A stretch of 64,000 nucleotides of DNA from Acidithiobacillus sp. AMEEHan (GCF_030996345.1 NZ_CP118747.1:1734001-1798000), one strand, 5' to 3'. Numbered from the stretch's first letter, positions 24,632 to 35,284 are shown. Program-made: numbers and translations. Notes: generated from the sequence alone by a model not told the origin.

Positions 24632-27451
24632 CTAGCGCAAGGCGTCCAGACGCTGGCGTTGCTCCGTCAGCTCCTGTAGCGCAGCGGTGAGTTCCAGAAC
24701 CCTTGCCTCTTCCTTGGCGACTACCTCAGCGGGTGCGCGCTCGCGAAAACTGGCTTGCGCCAAGCGATCTTGCACCTTTCCCTTTTCTACCTGGAGCCGA
24801 TCTTCCTCTTTGCATAGGCGCTGATATTCCGCAGCGACATCGATGAGGCCCGCCAACGGCACATAAATCCGCAAATCCCCCAGCAGTTGTAGGGCTGCCG
24901 GCGGTACCTCAGTCGCTTCCTCCAGCCACTGTGGTTCGGTACAGCGCGCCAGTTGCCGCAACCACGGCAGCAGCTCCCGCAGGCGGCTGCGATCCTGGTC
25001 ACCGCCGCCTTGCAGGAGCACCGGCAGCTCGCGGCTGGGAGCAATGTCCACTTCGCCGCGAATCGAGCGTAGGCTGCCCACAAAACCCATCAGCCAGTCG
25101 AGATCCCGATCGGCCTGCGCATCTACCCGCTGCAGGTCCGCCTGGGGATACGGTGCCATGGCGATGGTGCGTCCTTCCTTGCCCAGACGTTTGGCTACCC
25201 TCTGCCAAAGGGTTTCCGTGAGGAAGGGCAGGAAGGGGTGGGCGAGGCGCAGTGCGGCCTCCAGGACCGCCAGCAGAGTACGGCGGCTGCCGCGGATCTG
25301 CGCGGCAGAGAAACCGGATTCCGGGCGCAGAACGGTCTTGCTGAGCTCGATGTACCAGTCACAGTAGTCATTCCAGAAAAACTGGTAGAGGGCATGCGCC
25401 GCATCGGCAAAGCGATACTGGTCGGTGGCATCGTTGACGCCGGCCTCGACTTCCTGCAGGCGACCGATGATCCAGCGCTCCGGCGCGAGCAACTCGCATT
25501 CGCCCTGCAGATCGGCATCCTCGGGAACCTGCAGCAAGGCAAACCGGGTGGCGTTCCAGATCTTGTTACAAAAGTTGCGATTGCCTTCCACGCGCTTGAG
25601 ATCAAAGCGCAGATCACGCCCTTGGGTGGCGATACTGGCAAAGCTGAAGCGCAGTGCATCGGTGCCAAAGGCAGGGATGCCATTGGGGAAGTCCTTGCGC
25701 GTCGCCTTGGCAATCTTGTCGGCCATCTGCGGTTGCATCAGCCCTTGCGTGCGTTTGGCGACCAGGGCTTCAGCATCGATGCCATCGATGAGGTCGATGG
25801 GGTCGAGGACATTGCCTTTGGACTTGCTCATCTTCTGCCCTTCGCCATCGAGAATCAGGCCATGGACGTAGACCTCGCGGAAGGGTACCTGTCCGGTAAA
25901 ATGCTGGCCCATCATGATCATCCGGGCGACCCAGAAGAAGATGATGTCAAAGCCCGTCACCAGCACCGAGGTGGGGTAAAATTCCTGGAGATCCGCCGTT
26001 GGCTCTGGCCAGCCGAGGGTGGTGAAGGGCCACAGGGCAGAGCTGAACCAGGTATCGAGCACGTCGGGGTCGCGCTCCAGCGGCACCGGCATACCGTAGT
26101 GTTCGGCGGCACTGCGCCGGGCCCCCTCTTCGCTGCGCGCGACGAAGATTTGGCCATCCGGGCCATACCAGGCAGGAATCTGATGCCCCCACCACAGTTG
26201 TCGGGAAATGCACCAGTCTTCAATTCGCTGCATCCAGTCGAAATAGGTGCGGGTCCAATTCTCGGGCACAAAGCGGATGCGGCCGTCGCGTACGACCTCC
26301 GTCGCCGCCTCGGCCAGGGGCCCGACGCGCACGTACCACTGATCCGTCAGATAGGGCTCAATGACCGCCTGAGAGCGGTCACCGCGCGGGATCATGAGGC
26401 GGTGCTCCTCGGTCTGCACCAAGCTGCCGTCTGCCTCCAGCAGGGCGAGGATCCGTTTGCGGGCGGCGTAACGGTCGAGACCACGCAGCTCGGCGGGGAT
26501 TGCCTGATTGTCGATGTTGCCAGTGACGACTTCGATCTCTTCCCGGATGCGGGCGTCCGGCGTGAAGATGTTGAGCAGCGGCAGATGATGCCGCTGGCCA
26601 ACCTGGTAGTCATTGAAGTCGTGGGCCGGGGTGATTTTGACACAACCGGAACCGAACTCTGCCTCGACGTAGTCATCGGCGATGACGGGGATCTCCCGAC
26701 CGGTGATGGGCAGGAGCAGAGTCTTGCCGATCAACTCCCGATAGCGCTCGTCTTCCGGGTGCACGGCCACCGCTACGTCGCCGAGCAGGGTCTCCGGACG
26801 CGTGGTGGCAACCACCAAAGCGCCGGAGCCGTCGCTGAGCGAGTAACGGATGTGCCACAGTTTGCCAGCCTCTTCGCTGCTGACCACCTCGAGATCGGAG
26901 ACCGCGGTTTGCAATACCGGATCCCAATTGACCAAGCGCTTGCCGCGGTAGATCAGCCCCTCTTCGTGCAGGCGCACGAAGACATCGGTCACTGCCCGGG
27001 AGAGGCCCTCGTCCAGGGTGAAGCGCTCCCGCGACCAGTCACAGGAAGCGCCGAGGCGGCGCATCTGGCGGATGATCTGGCCACCAGATTCCTCTTTCCA
27101 CTGCCAGACCTTTTCCAGAAAGGCGCTGCGTCCGAGTTGATGTCGTTTTTCCCCTTGCGCCTCCAGACGGCGTTCCACCAGCATCTGGGTAGCGATGCCG
27201 GCGTGGTCGGTGCCCGGCTGCCAGAGCGTGCGCTTTCCCTGCATGCGTGCTCGGCGGATGAGGATATCCATCAGGGTATCTTGAAAGGCATGACCCATGT
27301 GCAAGGTGCCGGTAACATTGGGCGGCGGTAGCATGATGCAGTACGGCGCACCCGCGCCGTGCGGTTGGAACACCTGTTGTTCTTCCCAGAGCTGGTAACA
27401 GGCACTTTCGATGTCGGCCGGCGCAAACGGGCGGTCGAGGGAATCGCTCAT
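24632..27451 (-). CDS. valS: Valyl-tRNA synthetase
   Basis: Class I aminoacyl-tRNA synthetase, 939 residues. The HIGH-type motif is HMGH (residues 51-54, in [13 protein letters not shown]), the KMSKS motif is intact near residue 540, and the editing domain and C-terminal coiled-coil ([20 protein letters not shown]) are present. It follows holC and one unknown gene, the usual pepA-holC-valS order of proteobacteria with one insertion. Confidence 0.97.
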   Translation of the reverse strand: MSDSLDRPFAPADIESACYQLWEEQQVFQPHGAGAPYCIMLPPPNVTGTLHMGHAFQDTLMDILIRRARMQGKRTLWQPGTDHAGIATQMLVERRLEAQGEKRHQLGRSAFLEKVWQWKEESGGQIIRQMRRLGASCDWSRERFTLDEGLSRAVTDVFVRLHEEGLIYRGKRLVNWDPVLQTAVSDLEVVSSEEAGKLWHIRYSLSDGSGALVVATTRPETLLGDVAVAVHPEDERYRELIGKTLLLPITGREIPVIADDYVEAEFGSGCVKITPAHDFNDYQVGQRHHLPLLNIFTPDARIREEIEVVTGNIDNQAIPAELRGLDRYAARKRILALLEADGSLVQTEEHRLMIPRGDRSQAVIEPYLTDQWYVRVGPLAEAATEVVRDGRIRFVPENWTRTYFDWMQRIEDWCISRQLWWGHQIPAWYGPDGQIFVARSEEGARRSAAEHYGMPVPLERDPDVLDTWFSSALWPFTTLGWPEPTADLQEFYPTSVLVTGFDIIFFWVARMIMMGQHFTGQVPFREVYVHGLILDGEGQKMSKSKGNVLDPIDLIDGIDAEALVAKRTQGLMQPQMADKIAKATRKDFPNGIPAFGTDALRFSFASIATQGRDLRFDLKRVEGNRNFCNKIWNATRFALLQVPEDADLQGECELLAPERWIIGRLQEVEAGVNDATDQYRFADAAHALYQFFWNDYCDWYIELSKTVLRPESGFSAAQIRGSRRTLLAVLEAALRLAHPFLPFLTETLWQRVAKRLGKEGRTIAMAPYPQADLQRVDAQADRDLDWLMGFVGSLRSIRGEVDIAPSRELPVLLQGGGDQDRSRLRELLPWLRQLARCTEPQWLEEATEVPPAALQLLGDLRIYVPLAGLIDVAAEYQRLCKEEDRLQVEKGKVQDRLAQASFRERAPAEVVAKEEARVLELTAALQELTEQRQRLDALR

Positions 27452-27460
27452 GAAACTTCC

Positions 27461-28402
27461 TCAGGAGTCTGTGGATGGGTGGACGTCTTCGCCCAAGCTT
27501 GGGGTGAGGGCCTCATCCAGCCCTTCATGCAGAACGCGTTGCAAGATTTCGGGCAGCACGCCGCGAATTTCCTGCGCCACCGTCTCGCGCAGACGAATGC
27601 CTTCGAGGGCAAGGCTGCGCATGATCGCTAGACTCACCTGCTCTTTCCAGGCCTTCTGCAGATGCTGGGTGATCTTTTCTTCCAGCTCCGCCACTATCCG
27701 GCGCTCCACCTCCTGAAACAGGAGCGTCTCGAACTGGCGCAGGAAGTCGCCATCAAAGAGCGACGGGCTCGGTGTTGCAGCGGCACTTTTTGCCGCGCCA
27801 TTGTCGCTGTTGTCGGAGGGGGCTGTGGCGGTTTGGCCGATTGCCTCGAGAGCCTCGGTGTGGGAAGCGCTCCCAACGATATCCGGTGGAACAGCACTCA
27901 GATCGTGATTCTCCATGGCAGTACCAGCGTCCGAAGGAGCGGCAAACGATCCGCTGTCCTCGGCGGAAGGAAGGGTCTCTGCAGCGGGGGGAACCGTCCT
28001 CTCCAGCGAAGGCTCGGCAACCTGGCCCGAGAACGCAGCCACTGGTTCTGGCGCCGGACTTTCTGGACCGGCTTGCGCAGGATAGCGGAAGGACATATGA
28101 CGAATTTTCTCCAGTGCTTTCGCCAGTTCTGTCTCTTCCATGCTCTCCGCGGACTCCGTCTGCTGATGCGCGGTACCGAGCTCGGCGTACGGCGGGGCCG
28201 ACGGATCTGCAGCTATCGACGGCTTTCCCACAGCCGGCGCCGGCCCTTCCTCCCGCGGCATCTTTTCTGGGGAGTGCGTTGTGCGCCGCCATAGAGGCGG
28301 CGGCAGACCTTCGCGCACGAGATCCTGCAACAACAATGGCTCAGTCCCCTCCGGGAGCTCTTCCTCATCCAGAACAGGCTCGCGACGATCATGTATGGTC
28401 AT
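27461..28402 (-). CDS. Disordered acidic/proline-rich protein with a helical C-terminal domain
   Basis: A 313-residue protein without a signal peptide or membrane span. The N-terminal segment (EPVLDEEELPEGTEPLLLQ) is followed by about 180 residues rich in Pro, Ala, Glu and Ser, probably disordered, and then a helical end (about 225-295, FLRQFETLLFQEVERRIVAELEE onward). I do not recognise a family. It sits between holC and valS, 9 bases from valS and 12 from holC, in an otherwise conserved order. It may be a scaffold or binding protein, but nothing in the sequence shows the partner. Confidence 0.6.
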   Translation of the reverse strand: MTIHDRREPVLDEEELPEGTEPLLLQDLVREGLPPPLWRRTTHSPEKMPREEGPAPAVGKPSIAADPSAPPYAELGTAHQQTESAESMEETELAKALEKIRHMSFRYPAQAGPESPAPEPVAAFSGQVAEPSLERTVPPAAETLPSAEDSGSFAAPSDAGTAMENHDLSAVPPDIVGSASHTEALEAIGQTATAPSDNSDNGAAKSAAATPSPSLFDGDFLRQFETLLFQEVERRIVAELEEKITQHLQKAWKEQVSLAIMRSLALEGIRLRETVAQEIRGVLPEILQRVLHEGLDEALTPSLGEDVHPSTDS

Positions 28403-28414
28403 GGACTTTCTCCC

Positions 28415-28846
28415 TCAAACTTCCAGTGGGAACAACTGGATACTGAATCCGGCTCGTTTGCATTGCAGATATCGCGCGCGCGCCGCAGCGCGTTCTTCTT
28501 CGGCACCGGGAATAAAGTCGATGAGACGCTTCATTCTGTCAAGCACCGGCAGCTCTTGTGGCCACTCGAGGAGGACCAAGGCGCGGGCATCGGCACGCCC
28601 TTGCTGGGGATCGGCGAAGAGGTAGACCGGCTCCTGGGCGGCCTGCCCATGCGGCAGAAAGACGCCCGCATGGAAGGTCCAGAGCAGGTCGTCATAGGCG
28701 GCGACGAGCTCCGCGTCTGCCGCCAACACATCTACCTTTCCCAATACCTGCCAAGCCTTGGTAATGACTCGACAGATCGCACGCCGGCTCTCTAGCGGGG
28801 GCAGCGGAACAGCAGGAAGCTGGTAGAAGTTGGCGGTGCCACTCAT
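28415..28846 (-). CDS. holC: DNA polymerase III chi subunit
   Basis: A 143-residue HolC-type protein. It begins ANFYQLPAVPLPPLESRRAICRVITKAW and contains DDLLWTFHAGVFLPHG and FDFIPG-like RLIDFIPGAEEER, patterns of chi, which links the clamp loader to SSB. Located between pepA and the gene before valS, the usual place. Confidence 0.85.
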   Translation of the reverse strand: MSGTANFYQLPAVPLPPLESRRAICRVITKAWQVLGKVDVLAADAELVAAYDDLLWTFHAGVFLPHGQAAQEPVYLFADPQQGRADARALVLLEWPQELPVLDRMKRLIDFIPGAEEERAAARARYLQCKRAGFSIQLFPLEV

Positions 28847-28852
28847 CGCCGA

Positions 28853-30357
28853 TCAAGCTGTCGCCTTGGCGCGCTGCTGCAGGAAATGCACCAGCAATGG
28901 CACCGGACGCCCGGTTGCGCCTTTGTGCTCGCCGCTTTGCCAGGCTACCCCAGCAATATCCAGGTGTGCCCAACGATAGTCTTCGGTGAAGCGCGAAAGA
29001 AAACAGGCGGCGGTGATGGTGCCGGCTGGACGTCCTCCCACGTTGCTGAGGTCGGCGAAGGGACTTTTGAGCTGCTCCTGATATTCGTCGAAGAGTGGCA
29101 ACTCCCAGGCGCGGTCCTGGCTGCTGCGGCCTGCATGGAGCAATTCCGCGACCAGACCCTCGTGGTTGCCGAGCACGGCAGCCGTCTGATGCCCGAGAGC
29201 GATGACACAGGCCCCCGTCAGGGTGGCCATGTCGATGACGACATCGGGATTGAAGCGTTTGGCGTAAGTGAGGGCATCCGCCAGGATCAGGCGCCCCTCG
29301 GCATCGGTGTTGATGATTTCGACGGTGAGACCGGCCATGCTGCGATGGATATCACCGGGCTTGGTGGCCTGACCGTCCGGGAGGTTTTCCGATGCGGGCA
29401 CGATAGCCGTGATATTGAGCGGCAATTTGAGATCTGCAGCGGCCTGAATGGCGGCGAGGGCGGCCGCCCCACCGCACATGTCATATTTCATCTCATCCAT
29501 CTTGTCGGCAGGCTTGAGAGAAATGCCGCCGGCATCAAAAGTGAGCCCTTTGCCCACCAGGACAATGGGGGCAGCATCCTTCGCCCCGCCGCGATAGTGC
29601 AGGACGATCAGCCGCGGTTCCTGCCGCGAGCCGTGCGCCACCCCGAGCAGGAGATGCATACCGAGCTCCTCCATCTCTGCCGGCCCCAGGATCTCGGTTG
29701 CAATACCCCGGCTGTCCGCCATCGCCGTTGCCTGCTCTGCCAACCAGGTTGGGGTACAGACGTTGCCAGGCTGGTTGGCCAGATCGCGCGCCCAATCACT
29801 GGCACGGGAAATGGCATGGGCAACAGCCAGCGCCTGCTGCATTTCCGTCTCGGCTTCGGCGTCCAATGTCCCGCGACCAGAACGCGAATGTTTTCCAGGC
29901 TGCGACGAGGATGCTTGGCTGGTTCCTTGTGCTGATCAAAGCGGTATTGGGCATCGAGAATACCGCGCAGCCAGAGTTCCATGGCCGCGGCAGGGGTGCG
30001 ACGCACGACGGCGACATCCCCCAGGGCGAGACACAAGTCCGTCAGTTGCGCCCGGGCGACCACTTGCCCAAGGCTACGGGCAGCCTTCTGTAATTTGCCC
30101 TCGGCCAGTTTTTCGCCGCTACCGACGCCCACCAGCAGGATGCGCTCGGCGCCGACGTTGGGTACGCCATAGAGCAGCTGACATTGTCCCGGCTCCGCCG
30201 TAAAATCCCCGCTGGCGAGAAAGCGGCTGAGGAAGCCGTCGCTCTGTGCATCGATTTTTTGGGCGTTTGACCCGAGCTGGCCGTTCTCGTGACAGGCAAG
30301 CACCAAGCAAGCGCAAGGCTCCGAAAAGGTGACGTTCTGCTGCAAAGAAATTTCCAC
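28853..30357 (-). pseudogene. pepA: Leucyl aminopeptidase PepA, apparent one-base deletion
   Basis: Dizinc/manganese M17 aminopeptidase. The catalytic domain is intact ([41 protein letters not shown]), in the frame 28853-29866. The N-terminal domain is in a second frame, from a GTG at 30357 (GGAGG 7 bases upstream) to about 29870. The shift is at or near the three Cs at 29870-29872; adding one G on the coding strand joins ENIRVLVAG to [10 protein letters not shown] and gives about 501 residues, the normal family length. The span, 1,505 bases, is one short of a multiple of three. Like the two other frameshifts in this window it could be a base-calling error. Confidence 0.88.
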
Positions 30358-30443
30358 GGGTTGCCTCCGGCAGGTACACGATTGATCACTTTCTATAGGG
30401 TACACCAGGGTAACATCCACAAGCCAACGGCACGGCGGCGATC

Positions 30444-31586
30444 ATGACCACATTCAAGTCGTTCCTCTGGCCGCGCGAGCGGATCGCTGCCCGCATCCTG
30501 AGTTCGGTGCTGAGTTATTTTCTGATTGCCTGTGCCGTTGTGTTGGCGTTGCTGGCCATTGGGCAACTGACGCAGATCCTGCAACAAGTGGCCTCTGGTC
30601 AGCTGCCACTACAGGTGGTCCTGCAGTTGCTGGGTCTGAGTATCCCTACCCTCTTGGTAACGGTTCTTCCTTTAGCGCTGTTCTTTGCCGTCTATCTCGT
30701 CTTTGCCAACCTGTATCGTTACAACGAGATGATGGCAATCCATGGTGCCGGCATCGGCTTGCGGAAACTGTTTTGGGGCTTGCTGCCAAGTCTCTTTCTC
30801 CTCGTACTACTGGAAGCGGGCCTTGCCTTATGGTGGGCACCAGCTGCGCAGCAGCGTTTACAGGACGAGAGCGCCCGCCTGGCAGCGGCGGCCGCGCAGG
30901 CGTTGATTCATCCCGGTAGTTTTGCGCATCTCCCGGACGGTCGAGTGATCTACGTCGGCCAGAGAGCTGGGGCCAAGGATCGCTATCAGGAAATCTTTAT
31001 CGATCTGTCGCAAGAGGGCGTGCCAGATCATGCGACTGCCGCCTATGGTGAAATTCAGATCAACCATCAGGGAGGTGTCTCGTTGCTGCTGATCGATGGC
31101 CGGCGATATCTCGGGCAACCCGGCCAGGCGGGCTACAAGATCTGGAGCTTTGCCCGCTACCGCGTAGATTTGGCGGCGCCCCGGTCGGGGGGTAACGCGA
31201 CTTCCTGGGCGGCGTTGTCCTTGCCGGAGCTGTTAACGCGACTAGGGCGCCCGGACCAACACGCCCACGCCCTGGCAGAACTCGAGTGGCGCGCCTTCTG
31301 GCCATTGCTCCTGCCCATCGTCGCACTGTTGGCCATTCCCCTTGCCTATGCCGAGCCGCGCCGACCTGGCCGGGCCGGGGGGGTGTTGCTGGGGATTCTG
31401 CTCCTGCTTGGTTCGAACAATCTCCTGGTGGCCCTGAAGGAAAACTTGATCCAAGGAAAGATTTCCCCCTTCCCGGGCCTGTTCTGGACCTGGATCTTGC
31501 TGGCGGCACTGGCTTTTTACCTGTTCTACCGGCGGCAGGCCGACTTACCATTACTGCCAGCCTGGAGGCGTGGGGTTGCATCATGA
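30444..31586 (+). CDS. lptF: LPS export ABC transporter permease LptF
   Basis: One of the two inner-membrane permeases of the Lpt lipopolysaccharide export complex. 380 residues, with six spans in a 3+3 arrangement around a periplasmic beta domain (about 155-270, PDGRVIYVGQ). The conserved coupling-helix region NEMMAIHGAGIGLRKLFWG follows the second span. It is divergent from pepA and overlaps lptG as ATGA. Confidence 0.92.
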   Translation: MTTFKSFLWPRERIAARILSSVLSYFLIACAVVLALLAIGQLTQILQQVASGQLPLQVVLQLLGLSIPTLLVTVLPLALFFAVYLVFANLYRYNEMMAIHGAGIGLRKLFWGLLPSLFLLVLLEAGLALWWAPAAQQRLQDESARLAAAAAQALIHPGSFAHLPDGRVIYVGQRAGAKDRYQEIFIDLSQEGVPDHATAAYGEIQINHQGGVSLLLIDGRRYLGQPGQAGYKIWSFARYRVDLAAPRSGGNATSWAALSLPELLTRLGRPDQHAHALAELEWRAFWPLLLPIVALLAIPLAYAEPRRPGRAGGVLLGILLLLGSNNLLVALKENLIQGKISPFPGLFWTWILLAALAFYLFYRRQADLPLLPAWRRGVAS

Positions 31587-32653
31587 AGCGCGCCGATCGT
31601 CTGTTGTTTCGCGGCATGTTGTTCTACAGCGGCCTGGTGCTGATCATACTGCTCGCCATGGTTTTTGTTGCGCAATTGATCGCCAAGGCCTCCGGGCCAG
31701 GGCATGGACATTGGAGTACCGGCCTGTTGTTCCGCTACGTGGCCCTGCAGTTACCGGAAACGGCGTACACGATCATTCCTCTGGCGCTGCTTATCGGCGC
31801 CCTGATCTGGATCAGTATGTTGAACAGCCATTCCGAGATCACCGCCTTGCGTATGGCCGGCTGGTCTCTTGCACGTTTGCAGCGGCCACTACTGGTTGTT
31901 GCACTGCTGGGAGCGGTGTTGATGTTTGTTCTAGGTGAATGGATCGTGCCTTACAGTTCCCTGGCTTCGGAATTGCTTTGGGCCAATGCCGGAACACATG
32001 ACTTTCAGGAGCTTGGCGATGATGGCCTTTGGCTACGCCAGGGGCGGATGCTCATCCGCATCCAGATGGTAGGGGCCAACGGGACGCAACTGCGGCAGAT
32101 TCGCATCTATTATCCACAAAGTGGAATGGTGGGTATCGACAAGCAAGTGGATGCCCAGACTGCCAGCTATCAGCATGGACATTGGATTTTGCAGGGCGTT
32201 CGGGAATACCGCTTGGAAGAACGATCCGTGCGGGTTCTCAGTGCGGCAGATCGGGATTGGTCCGTACAATTGCAGCCGGAAACCCTGCGCAGTTTTGCCC
32301 ATCGCACTCGCACCATGACGCTGCAGACGCTGTGGCGCAACGACCGCGATTTGCAAGGTGGCGTGCTGGCCATGAACCGCTTTGCCCTGGCCTTCTGGCA
32401 ACGGATTACCTATCCCTGGGTGGGGCTGATCATGATTCTGCTGGTGGTACCCATGGTGGTGCGCAATCCGCGGGCGGGCGGGGCATATTATTGGATTGCC
32501 GCCGGCTTGGCACTGGGGATCTCGTTTCACTTCTTGACGCAAATGTCCGGCTTCATCAGCGTTGCTGGTGGTATTCCGCCGTCGCTCGCCACGCTCACGC
32601 CGATGGCGCTGTATGCAGCGCTCGCCTGGTATCTATCCAAGCGTCACGGCTGA
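31583..32653 (+). CDS. lptG: LPS export ABC transporter permease LptG
   Basis: Second Lpt permease, 356 residues. It has the coupling region SEITALRMAGWSLARLQRP, a periplasmic domain and three final spans (WVGLIMILLVVPMVVRNP and YWIAAGLALGISFHFLTQ are two). The ATG at 31583 overlaps the LptF stop; the frame stays open upstream to 31286 but that part lies inside lptF. LptF and LptG pair with LptB to lift LPS from the inner membrane. Confidence 0.92.
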   Translation: MKRADRLLFRGMLFYSGLVLIILLAMVFVAQLIAKASGPGHGHWSTGLLFRYVALQLPETAYTIIPLALLIGALIWISMLNSHSEITALRMAGWSLARLQRPLLVVALLGAVLMFVLGEWIVPYSSLASELLWANAGTHDFQELGDDGLWLRQGRMLIRIQMVGANGTQLRQIRIYYPQSGMVGIDKQVDAQTASYQHGHWILQGVREYRLEERSVRVLSAADRDWSVQLQPETLRSFAHRTRTMTLQTLWRNDRDLQGGVLAMNRFALAFWQRITYPWVGLIMILLVVPMVVRNPRAGGAYYWIAAGLALGISFHFLTQMSGFISVAGGIPPSLATLTPMALYAALAWYLSKRHG

Positions 32654-33972
32654 AGAACGGCGTCGGGAATGCGGTGCTTGCTCTGGTCGTTACTGTTGCA
32701 GCAAACTACCCCACAGTATTCTTGATCCGGGAGCAGTACCGTGAATGAGTCAACGCTCGTCAGTGCTTTGCAGGATTTTGCTGGTTGGCGCAGCGAGTTG
32801 GCGGCATTGGTCGAGCAGGTATCCGCTTTCTCGTATCGTCTGGATTTGCTCCCTAGCGGAACTATGCTTCGCTTGGAAATGCTGGCGCGGGAAATTCGCG
32901 AAGAACGGATTGTTCTGTCGTTTTACGGGGAATTTGCGCGGGGAAAATCCGAGCTGATCAACGCCCTTTTTTTTTACGACCAGCAATACCGCTTTCTCCC
33001 CTCTGGGGTAGGGCAAACCACTATGTGCCCAGTGGAAATCTGTGCGGCAAGCAACGCCAGCATCGATTTTCTGCCGATGCAGGCGAGCAGCATGCATCAC
33101 AATATTCAAGATCTCAAGAAAATACCGGAGCAATGGCGCCAGATCCCTCTGAATCTTGCCGATAGGGAGAAAACGCAAGCGGCGCTGCACCAAATCCAGG
33201 AAACGCAGTGCGTGCCCCTCGGAGAGGCGCGGCGCTTCGGACTTTGTCCGCCCCTGGATAGTGCGCGCCCACAGCTTACCCATTGCCCCTCTTGCGGCGA
33301 AGGCAGAGTGAAAATTTCCCGCTGGCGCTATGCGCTGTTACGCGTACCGCATCCTGTATTGTCGGCCGGCTTGATCGTCATTGATACGCCTGGATTGAAT
33401 TCGCTGGGTAGCGAGGCGGATATGGGCCTGGATGCAACGCGCGGCGCGGATGCATCGATTTTTGTTTTGGGGGCAGATACTGGAGTTACGCAGAGCGATC
33501 TACAAATTTGGGAACAGTCGCTCGCCATTCACAGTCGCCGGCGGCAGCTGGTGGTGATCAATAAGTGTGACCTCCTCGTCGATGAGATAGAGCCCGTCAC
33601 GTCGTTTGCAGAAAAGGTGCGGGAGCAGCTTGATAGTGCTGCGCAGCGCCTGCAGGTACAGGTTGATCAGGTGGTGTCCATTTCTGCTCGTGAGGCATTA
33701 CTCGGCCGCTTGCGGCAGCAGGAGGATCGGGTTCGTGCCAGCGGCATCGAAGATTTGGAGAATGCCATCGGCAATATCCTGATTCCGGAGAAGCGCAAAG
33801 AGATCGCCAATTCTACGAAAACGATTCTGCAGCGCGTGATCATCGATCAACGCTACGTTTTGGAGGAACAGCTGCAAGCCGTTGCGGCGGACATGGAGAG
33901 TATGCGACGGCTGGAAGCGCAAGCGGGAGACCAGGTACTTGCCTTGATCGACAGGCAAAAGAAGATCATTGA

Positions 33973-33980
33973 CAATCTGG
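33973..33980 (+). repeat. Target site duplication, left copy
   Basis: CAATCTGG, identical to the copy at 35285-35292, immediately outside the left end of the ISL3 element. Eight bases is the usual duplication length for ISL3. Confidence 0.93.
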
Positions 33981-34005
33981 GGCTCCTCGACACATTGAGT
34001 GGGTA
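33981..34005 (+). repeat. Left terminal inverted repeat of the ISL3 element
   Basis: Begins GGCTCCTCGACAC and matches the reverse complement of the right end at 16 of 25 positions, with perfect agreement at the inner end (GTGGGTA). Confidence 0.85.
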
Positions 34006-34052
34006 AGGCGGTATGATTGCTTTATGGGAAGGGCAGCGAGCTGAGGATAAGG

Positions 34053-35270
34053 ATGGACCAAGGTAATCAACTGTTCACTCTGGCGTTGGGGTTGGTTCCG
34101 CCGTGGATGGTGGACGATGTGCGGTTCACGGTGGAGGAAAAGCGCCTGGACCTGCATGTGAACTTCCCAAGGGGTAGTCAGTTTCCCTGTCCGGTCTGCG
34201 GCCAGGACTGCCCGGTCTATGACACCCAGGAGAAGGTCTGGCGTCACCTCGACTTCTTCCAGCATGCGGCTTATCTCCATGCCCGCGTACCACGGGTCCA
34301 TTGCCCGGAACACGGCGTGCATTTGGTATCCGTCCCTTGGGCGCGGGAAGGCTCGGGATTCACGCTGCTCTTTGAGGCTCTAGTCATGGCCATGGTCCGG
34401 GAGATGCCCGTGTTGACGGTCTCCCGCCTAGTGCGGGAGACGGACCAGCGACTCTGGCGGGTGCTCGATCATTACGTCGCCAAGGCCCGCGAGGCCGCGG
34501 ACATGTCAGAGGTCCATTCCGTCGGTATCGATGAGACGAGCAGCCGGCGCGGCCATGATTACATCACCCTGTTTGTGGACCTCGTGGCGAAGCGCCTGCT
34601 GTTTGCCACACCCGGCAAGGATGCCGAGACTTTTGCGCAGTTCGCCGAAGATCTGCAGGCCCATGGCGGCAGCGCCGAGGCCATTACGGAGGTCAGCATG
34701 GACCTCTCGCCAGCCTTCCAAAAAGGGGCCGCAGAACACCTGCCCAACGCCCAGGTCACCTTCGATCGCTTTCACCTCATGAAGCTCGTCAATGAGGCCG
34801 TAGATGCCGTACGCAAGGGGGAAGCCCTCTCCCAACCAGACCTGAAAAAGAGCCGCTGGCTTTGGCTCAAGAACCCGGGAAAGCTCTCCGCCAAGCAAAG
34901 CGCCAGGCTCCGGGAGATCCTCAAGAACCAGAACCTCAAGACAGCACAGGCTTATCAGCTTCGCCTGACCTTCCAAGAAATCTTCACCGTCCAGAATCGC
35001 CACCAGGGCGCCACCCTGCTCAAGGCCTGGGTGGAAAACGTCAAGGACAGCGGATTACCGCCAATGGTCAAGGTCGCCTACACCGTCATGAATCACTGGG
35101 ATGGTGTGCTCCGCTGGTTCGAGAGCCAGATCACCAACGGGATTCTGGAAGGCTTCAATAGCCTCCTCCAGTCCGCCAAGGCAAAAGCCCGTGGCTACCG
35201 TACCCACAAGAACTTTATCAACATGGCCTACCTGATCCTCGGTAAACTGGATCTCAGGCTACCCACATGA
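34053..35270 (+). CDS. ISL3-family transposase
   Basis: A 405-residue transposase, the family's usual length. N-terminal zinc-binding region CPVCGQDCPVYD with a second pair in VHCPEHG, then helix-turn-helix-like segment (VLTVSRLVRETDQRLWRVL), and a DDE core: Asp in SVGIDETSSRRGHDY, Asp in ITEVSMDLSPAFQKG and Glu in NGILEGFNSLLQSAKAKARGY. The ATG at 34053 follows GAGGATAAGG; an upstream start at 34017 has no such site. The stop lies inside the right terminal repeat. Confidence 0.95.
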   Translation: MDQGNQLFTLALGLVPPWMVDDVRFTVEEKRLDLHVNFPRGSQFPCPVCGQDCPVYDTQEKVWRHLDFFQHAAYLHARVPRVHCPEHGVHLVSVPWAREGSGFTLLFEALVMAMVREMPVLTVSRLVRETDQRLWRVLDHYVAKAREAADMSEVHSVGIDETSSRRGHDYITLFVDLVAKRLLFATPGKDAETFAQFAEDLQAHGGSAEAITEVSMDLSPAFQKGAAEHLPNAQVTFDRFHLMKLVNEAVDAVRKGEALSQPDLKKSRWLWLKNPGKLSAKQSARLREILKNQNLKTAQAYQLRLTFQEIFTVQNRHQGATLLKAWVENVKDSGLPPMVKVAYTVMNHWDGVLRWFESQITNGILEGFNSLLQSAKAKARGYRTHKNFINMAYLILGKLDLRLPT

Positions 35271-35284
35271 AACATCGAAGAACC
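35260..35284 (-). repeat. Right terminal inverted repeat of the ISL3 element
   Basis: Ends ...CGAAGAACC; on the minus strand it begins GGTTCTTCGATG. It overlaps the transposase stop codon. Confidence 0.85.

Larger units (their letters stand above)
32741..34006 (+). pseudogene. Dynamin-like GTPase, 5' part, cut by an ISL3 element
   Basis: The native sequence runs from a GTG at 32741 (GGGAG 8 bases upstream) to 33980, where the element begins; the last eight residues of the 421-residue reading come from the IS. The GTPase motifs are complete: G1 GEFARGKSELINAL (residues 63-76), a G2 Thr in VGQTTMCPVEI, G3 VIDTPGLNS and G4 VINKCDLL. A CPSC pair near residue 183 lies in a loop between G2 and G3. 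This part encodes the whole GTPase domain but loses the helical stalk. The intact gene would encode 651 residues. Dynamin-like GTPases act on membranes. Confidence 0.85.
33981..35284 (+). mobile_element. ISL3-family insertion sequence, ISAfe1-like, 1,304 bp
   Basis: Complete element with matched ends, a full transposase and perfect 8-bp target duplications. The length and target size closely match ISAfe1 of At. ferrooxidans (about 1,303 bp). It sits inside the dynamin-like GTPase gene. Deleting the element plus one target copy restores the GTPase frame exactly, so the insertion is recent or under no decay. The transposase runs in the same direction as the host gene. Confidence 0.93.

Noticed and set aside
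25238-27331. Very long open frame on the plus strand opposite valS
   Set aside because: It is a mirror of valS codon use with no start site, no recognised domain and no room for a promoter; valS is certain.
33981-35284. Composite transposon or cargo within the IS
   Set aside because: The element holds only the transposase and its ends; no second copy is in the window.
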